From Actinomadura terrae (GTDB taxonomy: Bacteria; Actinomycetota; Actinomycetes; Streptosporangiales; Streptosporangiaceae): a DNA stretch of 64,000 nt. The stretch's first letter is position 1. Each line of letters opens with the position of its first letter. Below are positions 58,572 through 64,000 of the stretch, piece after piece. The notes under the pieces are model-generated. The model was given only the letters and a program-made list of their open reading frames with translations. It did no database searches and had not been told where the DNA came from. Both the position numbers and the translations under genes were made by a program. The stretch is from assembly GCF_022751215.1 (NCBI RefSeq), contig NZ_JAICDG010000002.1, forward strand, positions 1,426,001 to 1,490,000, written 5' to 3'.

Positions 58572-61500
58572 ATGGCCTGGTCGATGATGGTGGGCAAACG
58601 GCGTTCGGAGAAACCACGCCGTAAGCGGCGCGCGCGCCGGTTGACCGTCGTGTTCGCGCTGGTAGCGGCGCTGGTCGCGACCGGACTCGCCGCGTTGGCG
58701 CAGCCTCCGGTGCAGGCTGCGGCGGGCCCCTGTGAGAGCGGCGGAAATCCGGTGGCGTGCGAGAATAGCAAGCCCGGGTCGCCTTCTTCGGAGTGGGAGA
58801 AGATCTCCGGTGGCGGGCAGACCATCGAGGGTTTCTCGACGAACTTCAGCGTCAATGTCGGGCAGCAGGTCCAGTTCAAAGTGAACACCCCGGCGCGGTC
58901 GTACTCGATCGGCATTTATCGGATGGGCTATTACGGTGGGGCGGGCGCCCGCAAGGTCGCGACCGTGACCCCGTCGGCGCCGCTGCCGCAGCGCCAGCCG
59001 GCGTGCCTCACCGACGACTCGACCGGGCTGATCGACTGCGGCGGCTGGGGGGTGTCGGCGAGCTGGCAGGTGCCCGCCGACGCGGTGTCGGGCGTGTACT
59101 TCGCGCACATCGTCCGCACCGACGGCACCGACGACGACAACCACGTCATGTTCGTCGTCCGCAACGACGCGAGCCACTCCGACCTGCTGTTCAAGACGTC
59201 CGACACCACCTGGCAGGCCTACAACCGGTGGGGCGGCAACAGCCTGTACTTCGGCGACAGCACCGCCGCGCCGGGACGCGCGGTCAAGGTCAGCTACAAC
59301 CGCCCGTTCGACACCCGCGAGAGCACGCCGTGGGGACGCGACTTCGTGTTCGCCAACGAGTACCCGATGATCCGCTTCCTGGAGGCGAACGGGTACGACG
59401 TCAGCTACATGGCCAGCGCGGACGTCGACCAGCGCGGCTCGCTGCTGCGCAACCACAAGGCGTTCATGTCGGTCGGGCACGACGAGTACTGGTCGGGCGA
59501 CGAGCGGGCGAACGTGGAGGCCGCGCGGGACGCGGGCGTGCATCTGGCGTTCCTCAGCGGCAACGAGGTGTTCTGGAAGACGCGCTGGGAGAACGACCGG
59601 GCCGGCTCCGCGTTCCGGACGCTCGTCACCTACAAGGAGACCCGCGCGAACGCCAAGACCGACCCGACCCCGACGTGGACGGGCAGCTGGCGCGATCCCC
59701 GGTTCAGCCCGCCCGCCGACGGCGGCCGTCCCGAGAACGGGCTGACCGGCACGATCTGGACGGTGAACTGCTGCGGCGTCGCGCTGAAGGTGCCCGCCGC
59801 CGACGGGAAGATGCGGCTGTGGCGCGGCACGGCCGTGGCGAACCAGGCCGCGGGCGCGACGATGACGCTCGCCGACCAGACCGTCGGCTACGAGTGGGAC
59901 GAGGACCTCGACAACGGCGCCCGCCCGGCGGGCGTGGTCCGTATGTCCACGACGACGGCGGACGTGCCGGAGAAGCTCATCGACTACGGCACGAACGTCG
60001 CGCCGGGCCGGGCGACGCACAGCCTGACGCTGTACCGGGCGCCGAGCGGCGCGCTGGTGTTCGGCGCGGGGACCGTGCAGTGGTCGTGGGGGCTGGACGC
60101 CGTCCACGACGGGCCGTCGGAGGCGCCGTCCTCACCTGACCCGAACATGCGGCAGGCGACCGTGAACCTGTTCGCCGACATGGGCGTGCAGCCCTACCTG
60201 CTCCAGGCGGGGCTGACCCGCGCGACGGCGTCGGCCGACCGCTCCGCGCCCGTCTCGACCGTGACGTCCCCGGCGCCGGGCACGCAGATCGTGAACGGCC
60301 GGACGGTCACCGTGACCGGCACCGCGTCGGACGCGGGCGGCGGCCAGGTCGGCGGCGTCGAGGTGTCCACCGACGGCGGCGCGACCTGGCATCCGGCGAC
60401 CGGGCGCGGCACCTGGACCTACAAGTGGGACGCCACCGGCAACGGCCCGGTCGCGATCAAGACGCGTGCGGTCGACGACAGCGGCAACCTGGAGGTCCCC
60501 GGCGCCGGGACCTCGGTGACGGTGGCGTGCCCGTGCCGCCTGTTCGGCGACTCGGTGGTGCCCGCCGTCCCGGCCGACAGCGACACGGCGTCGCTGGAGG
60601 CGGGCGTGAAGTTCAAGGCGGCGGTGTCGGGCTGGGTGACCGGCGTCCGGTTCTACAAGGGCACCGGCAACACCGGCACGCACACCGGCAGCCTGTGGAA
60701 GACCGACGGCACGAAGCTGGCGTCCACGACGTTCACGAACGAGACCGCCGCGGGCTGGCAGACCGCCGAGTTCCCGACGCCGGTGCAGCTCGACGCGGGC
60801 GCGACGTACGTGGTGTCGTACTTCGCGCCGAACGGCCACTACTCGGCCGACCCCGAGTTCTTCTCGATCAACCCGTTCGTGCGGCCGCCGCTGACCGCGC
60901 CGAAGGCCGCGCCGGACGACGGGAACGGCGTCTACCGGTCCGGCGCGAGCGGGTTCCCGAACTCGACCTACCGGGGCGGCAACTACTACGTCGACCCGGT
61001 GTTCGTCACGGTGAAGCCGCCGGACACGATGCCGCCGACCGTCGTCGACAACACCCCCTACGCGGGCTCGTCCAGCGTGAAGACGTCGCTGAAGCCGGCG
61101 GTGACGTTCAGCGAGCCGATCCAGGCGGGCAGCCCGGCGCTGACGGTGAAGAACGGCACGACGGCGATCGCCGGGACCGCGAGCCTGGACGCGTCCCGGA
61201 CGGTGCTGACGTTCACGCCGTCCGCGCCGCTGCCCGACGCGACGAAGCTGACCGTGGCGGTGAGCGGCGGCAAGGACGACGCGGGCAACGCCATGCAGGC
61301 CTACACCTACTCGTTCACGACGGCGAAGCCGACGCCGCAGCCCGGCGTGTGCCCGTGCAGCATCTGGGCGGACGAGACGGCCCCGGCGATCGAGGGCGTC
61401 AACGACCCGAACGAGCTGGAGCTCGGGGTGCGCTTCACCGCCGACACCGACGGCTTCGTCAAGGCCGTCCGGTTCTACAAGGGGCGCAACAACGACGGCA

Positions 61501-63458
61501 CCCACATCGGCACGCTGTGGACGTCCACCGGGCAGCAGCTCGCGAACGCCACCTTCAGCGGCGAGTCCACGCTGGGCTGGCAGGAGGTGACGTTCTCCAC
61601 GCCCGTCCGCGTGACGGCCGGGACGACCTACGTCGCGTCCTACCACACGACGAAGGGCTGGTACTCGGCCGACTACGGCGGGCTGAGCCGGGCGGTCGCG
61701 AATCCGCCGCTGATGGCGCTCGCCGATGGCGGCGGGGGCGGGGACGGCGTGTACAAGTACGGCGCGCGCGGATTCCCCAACCTGTCGTCGGGCTCCACGA
61801 ACTACTGGGTCGACGTGGTGTTCTCGCCGCCGCCCGACACCACGCCGCCGACCGTCGCCTCCAAGTCGCCGGGCGGCGGGGCGACGAGCGTCCCGACCGG
61901 CGCGAAGGTCACCGCGACGTTCAACGAGGCGATCCGGCCCGGGACGGCGACGTTCACGGTCGCGAAACAGGGCGGCCAGCAGGTCACGGGCACGGTCGCG
62001 CTCGACTCCTCGGGACGGGTGCTGACGTTCACGCCGTCCGCCGGGCTCGCGGCGGCCACCACCTACACCGCGACCGTCGGCGGCGCGAAGGACATCGCGG
62101 GCAACACGATGTCCGGCACGACGCAGTGGTCGTTCACCACCTCGGGCGCGTGCCCGTGCACGCTGTTCGCCAGTGACGCGACCCCGGCGACGCCGTCGTC
62201 GGGCGACGGGAACGCGCTGGAGGCGGGCGTGAAGTTCGCGCCCGGGCAGAACGGCTGGATCTCCGGCGTCCGGTTCTACAAGGGCGCCGGGAACACCGGG
62301 ACGCACACCGGCTCGCTCTGGAGGACCGACGGCACGCGCCTCGCCACCGGCACGTTCACGAACGAGACGACGTCCGGCTGGCAGACGATGACGTTCTCCG
62401 CGCCGATCCCGGTCACCGCCGGGGTCACCTACATCGCGTCCTACTTCGCGCCCAAGGGCAACTACTCGGTGGACGGCGGCTACTTCGGCAGCGCCTACGA
62501 GAACGTGCCGCTGAGCGCGCCGTCCAACGACAGCGCGAGCGGGAACGGCGTCTACGCCTACAGCGCGACGTCGCGTTTCCCGAACCAGACCTACGGCGCC
62601 GCGAACTACTGGGTCGATCCGGTGTTCTCGACGGTCGCGCCCGGCGACACCACGCCGCCGACGGTCGACACGGTCGACCCGGTGGACGGCGCGACGAGCG
62701 TCCCGCGCGCCGCGCACCCGTCGGCCACTTTCGACGAGGCGGTGCAGGGCGCGACGGTGCGGTTCACGCTCACCGGCCCCGGCGGCGTCGCGGTGCCCGG
62801 CACGGTGGGCTACGACCCGGCGACCCGCACGTCGTCGTTCACGCCCAGCGCGCCGCTGGACTGGCAGACCAGGTACACCGCGCGGGTGCAGGACGCCAAG
62901 GACCTCGCGGGCAACACGCTGACCACCGCGAAGACCTGGTCGTTCACGACGGCGAAGCAGACCGCGCCCGGCACCTCGGTATGGACGGACGAGGCGACCC
63001 CCCAGGTCGTCGATGACGACGACTCGGCGTCGGTGGAGCTCGGCATGAAGTTCCGCTCCGACTCCGACGGCTGGGTGACCGGCGTCCGGTTCTACAAGGG
63101 CGCGAACAACACCGGGACGCACATCGGCTCGCTGTGGAAGCCCGACGGCACGCGCCTCGCGACCGCGACGTTCACCGGCGAGTCGGCGGCGGGCTGGCAG
63201 CAGGTCGCGTTCTCCACGCCCGTGCAGGTCACGGCCGGGACGACGTACATCGTGTCCTACCTCGCGCCGAACGGCCACTACTCGGCCAACGTCGGCGGGT
63301 TCGAGAACGCGGGCGTGGACGCGCCGCCCCTGCACGCGCTCCGCAACGGCGACGACGGCCCCAACGGCGTGTACGCGTACGGGCCCGGCGGATACCCCGC
63401 GGGCGGGTCCAGCTCGAACTACTGGGTCGACGTCGTGTTCACGAGCACCCGCCCCTGA
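58572..63458 (+). CDS. Giant secreted protein: DMFase-like domain, Ig-like and four DUF4082 modules
   Basis: A 1628-residue exported protein. A basic start and hydrophobic core (LTVVFALVAALVATGLAAL) form the signal. Residues about 50-545 resemble the C-terminal part of N,N-dimethylformamidase large subunits (SIGIYRMGYYGGAGARKV, SVGHDEYWSGDERANVEAARDAG, FLSGNEVFWKTRWE). An Ig-like domain follows, then four DUF4082 modules (each with GVRFYKGxxNxGTH and a NYWVD/NYYVD-V-F end) alternating with three Ig-like Big_5 modules (PPTV...FTPSAPL). The last module ends the protein, without anchor or sortase signal. Adhesion or glycan binding is inferred. ATG 58572 has GAGGGGG upstream. Confidence 0.85.
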   Translation: MAWSMMVGKRRSEKPRRKRRARRLTVVFALVAALVATGLAALAQPPVQAAAGPCESGGNPVACENSKPGSPSSEWEKISGGGQTIEGFSTNFSVNVGQQVQFKVNTPARSYSIGIYRMGYYGGAGARKVATVTPSAPLPQRQPACLTDDSTGLIDCGGWGVSASWQVPADAVSGVYFAHIVRTDGTDDDNHVMFVVRNDASHSDLLFKTSDTTWQAYNRWGGNSLYFGDSTAAPGRAVKVSYNRPFDTRESTPWGRDFVFANEYPMIRFLEANGYDVSYMASADVDQRGSLLRNHKAFMSVGHDEYWSGDERANVEAARDAGVHLAFLSGNEVFWKTRWENDRAGSAFRTLVTYKETRANAKTDPTPTWTGSWRDPRFSPPADGGRPENGLTGTIWTVNCCGVALKVPAADGKMRLWRGTAVANQAAGATMTLADQTVGYEWDEDLDNGARPAGVVRMSTTTADVPEKLIDYGTNVAPGRATHSLTLYRAPSGALVFGAGTVQWSWGLDAVHDGPSEAPSSPDPNMRQATVNLFADMGVQPYLLQAGLTRATASADRSAPVSTVTSPAPGTQIVNGRTVTVTGTASDAGGGQVGGVEVSTDGGATWHPATGRGTWTYKWDATGNGPVAIKTRAVDDSGNLEVPGAGTSVTVACPCRLFGDSVVPAVPADSDTASLEAGVKFKAAVSGWVTGVRFYKGTGNTGTHTGSLWKTDGTKLASTTFTNETAAGWQTAEFPTPVQLDAGATYVVSYFAPNGHYSADPEFFSINPFVRPPLTAPKAAPDDGNGVYRSGASGFPNSTYRGGNYYVDPVFVTVKPPDTMPPTVVDNTPYAGSSSVKTSLKPAVTFSEPIQAGSPALTVKNGTTAIAGTASLDASRTVLTFTPSAPLPDATKLTVAVSGGKDDAGNAMQAYTYSFTTAKPTPQPGVCPCSIWADETAPAIEGVNDPNELELGVRFTADTDGFVKAVRFYKGRNNDGTHIGTLWTSTGQQLANATFSGESTLGWQEVTFSTPVRVTAGTTYVASYHTTKGWYSADYGGLSRAVANPPLMALADGGGGGDGVYKYGARGFPNLSSGSTNYWVDVVFSPPPDTTPPTVASKSPGGGATSVPTGAKVTATFNEAIRPGTATFTVAKQGGQQVTGTVALDSSGRVLTFTPSAGLAAATTYTATVGGAKDIAGNTMSGTTQWSFTTSGACPCTLFASDATPATPSSGDGNALEAGVKFAPGQNGWISGVRFYKGAGNTGTHTGSLWRTDGTRLATGTFTNETTSGWQTMTFSAPIPVTAGVTYIASYFAPKGNYSVDGGYFGSAYENVPLSAPSNDSASGNGVYAYSATSRFPNQTYGAANYWVDPVFSTVAPGDTTPPTVDTVDPVDGATSVPRAAHPSATFDEAVQGATVRFTLTGPGGVAVPGTVGYDPATRTSSFTPSAPLDWQTRYTARVQDAKDLAGNTLTTAKTWSFTTAKQTAPGTSVWTDEATPQVVDDDDSASVELGMKFRSDSDGWVTGVRFYKGANNTGTHIGSLWKPDGTRLATATFTGESAAGWQQVAFSTPVQVTAGTTYIVSYLAPNGHYSANVGGFENAGVDAPPLHALRNGDDGPNGVYAYGPGGYPAGGSSSNYWVDVVFTSTRP
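60529..63456 (+). repeat. Four DUF4082 and three Big_5-like coding repeats
   Basis: DUF4082-like copies lie at about 60529-61010, 61351-61830, 62149-62635 and 62971-63456. Ig-like copies lie at about 61022-61326, 61838-62140 and 62644-62956. Stretches such as GGCGTCCGGTTCTACAAGGG recur almost unchanged in the DUF4082 copies, so the unit (about 810 bases) arose by tandem duplication and could still recombine. Similarity is in frame and confined to the coding sequence. Confidence 0.8.
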
Positions 63459-63486
63459 GGAACCACAACCTGAGGAGTACGCCCTG

Positions 63487-64000
63487 ATGGAACCCATCGG
63501 CCTCGCGGTGGTCGGCGCCGGATACTGGGGCCCGAACCTCGTCCGGACGGCGCAGGCGACCCCCGCGCTGCGGCTGCGGTGGCTCTGCGACCTGGACGAG
63601 GAGCGCGCCCGCGCGGTGCTCGGGCCGTACACGACCGTCCGGGCGACGGCGTCCTACCGGCAGGTCCTGGACGACCCGGACGTCGCGGCGGTCGCGATCG
63701 CCACGCCCGCCGCGACGCACTTCGACCTCGTCCGCGCGGCGCTGGAGGCGGGCAAGCACGTGCTCGTCGAGAAGCCGTTGACGCCGAGCGCGGCGCAGAG
63801 CGCCGAACTGGTCGATCTCGCGACCCGGTCGGGCCTCGTGCTGATGTGCGACCACACCTACTGCTACACCCCGGCGGTCCGGAAGATCCGGGAGCTGATC
63901 CACGGCGGCGAGATCGGCGACGTCCAGTTCGTGGACTCGGTGCGGATCAACCTCGGCCTCGTCCAGCCCGACGTGGACGTGCTGTGGGACCTCGCCCCGC
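63487..64000 (+). CDS. Gfo/Idh/MocA-family sugar dehydrogenase, N-terminal part (cut by window edge)
   Basis: The visible 171 residues begin MEPIGLAVVGAGYWGPNLVRT, a Rossmann NAD(P)-binding motif. VAIATPAATHFDLVRAALEAGKHVLVEKPLT follows, with the catalytic Lys of the EKP motif, and then DHTYCYTPAVRKIRELI. This pattern fits WlbA-type UDP-sugar 3-dehydrogenases and other surface-glycan members of the family. It starts 28 bases after the giant secreted protein gene. Together with the acetyltransferase at 57785 it suggests biosynthesis of an amino-uronic acid. The rest lies beyond base 64000. Confidence 0.88.
   Translation, partial: MEPIGLAVVGAGYWGPNLVRTAQATPALRLRWLCDLDEERARAVLGPYTTVRATASYRQVLDDPDVAAVAIATPAATHFDLVRAALEAGKHVLVEKPLTPSAAQSAELVDLATRSGLVLMCDHTYCYTPAVRKIRELIHGGEIGDVQFVDSVRINLGLVQPDVDVLWDLAP

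Noticed and set aside
60529..63456. Repeated sequence considered as a CRISPR or satellite array
   Set aside because: The period of about 810 bases, the in-frame variation and the domain content show tandem protein modules.
60132..63632. A 1166-codon open frame antisense to the giant secreted protein
   Set aside because: Arg/Val/Gly-rich antisense shadow without recognisable domains; the plus strand carries the DUF4082 and Ig-like repeats.

Overview
The window reads as chromosome of a high-GC, multicellular actinomycete. I infer Streptosporangiales/Thermomonosporaceae (Actinomadura-like) or a streptomycete relative. The signs are strong third-position G/C bias, GTG starts, TGATG/ATGA overlaps, a geosmin synthase, an F420-type flavin oxidoreductase, DUF574 and DUF5954 proteins, an XRE-DUF5753 regulator, an Fxs RiPP system and rare TTA leucine codons. 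I see no rRNA, tRNA, CRISPR array, insertion sequence or phage block.

1-9.8 kb: the 5' part of a geosmin synthase gene (leftward), a small holin-like membrane protein, a three-gene PaoABC/YagTSR-type molybdenum aldehyde oxidoreductase operon, a STAS protein, a SnoaL-like protein, an ADP-ribosylglycohydrolase next to an SPFH protein, and a LysR regulator.

9.8-17 kb: a secreted papain-like (C70) protease coupled to a membrane-anchored secreted protein. Then a sensor kinase/response regulator pair, divergent from a lipoprotein and a MacAB-like efflux operon that it probably controls.

17-24 kb: a leftward operon of 2-oxoglutarate/Fe(II) oxygenase, methyltransferase and carnitine-type acyltransferase, a candidate small-molecule pathway. 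It is followed by a membrane Ser/Thr kinase and a GAF-SpoIIE phosphatase.

24-26.3 kb: a compact candidate RiPP locus. Two precursor-like peptides share a leader motif (EVLPER..LST) and a two-cysteine core ending SSFTC. They precede an M50 intramembrane metalloprotease whose N-terminus looks like a PqqD-type recognition domain. This is my strongest candidate for an undescribed system.

26.5-31.5 kb: ferritin-like protein, F420-dependent oxidoreductase, MerR regulator, a 0.6 kb gene-poor stretch with hairpins, a NERD-domain protein, an unknown protein and a two-domain VOC protein.

31.8-39.6 kb: a complete FxsABCT system. It has a 59-residue FxsA precursor ending FNSFI, an FxsB radical SAM/SPASM enzyme fused to an HExxH domain, TIR-like FxsC (with a TTA codon), and a 1309-residue FxsT (ParA-like, TIR-like, NB-ARC and TPR regions).

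39.6-55.5 kb: mixed functions. These are an alpha/beta hydrolase, an EF-G paralogue with an apparent one-base N-terminal frameshift, an XRE regulator, an orphan ABC ATPase, an orphan NarL-type regulator, a secreted esterase/LytTR/PQQ-propeller trio, an ArsR-rhodanese/cupin pair, a DUF574 methyltransferase, a TetR/MFS drug-efflux pair with a clear operator, and a DUF5954 protein.

55.7-64 kb: a surface-glycan region with two GT2 glycosyltransferases, a WlbB/WbpD-like sugar acetyltransferase, a giant secreted protein with four DUF4082 repeats, and the start of a Gfo/Idh/MocA sugar dehydrogenase cut by the window edge.
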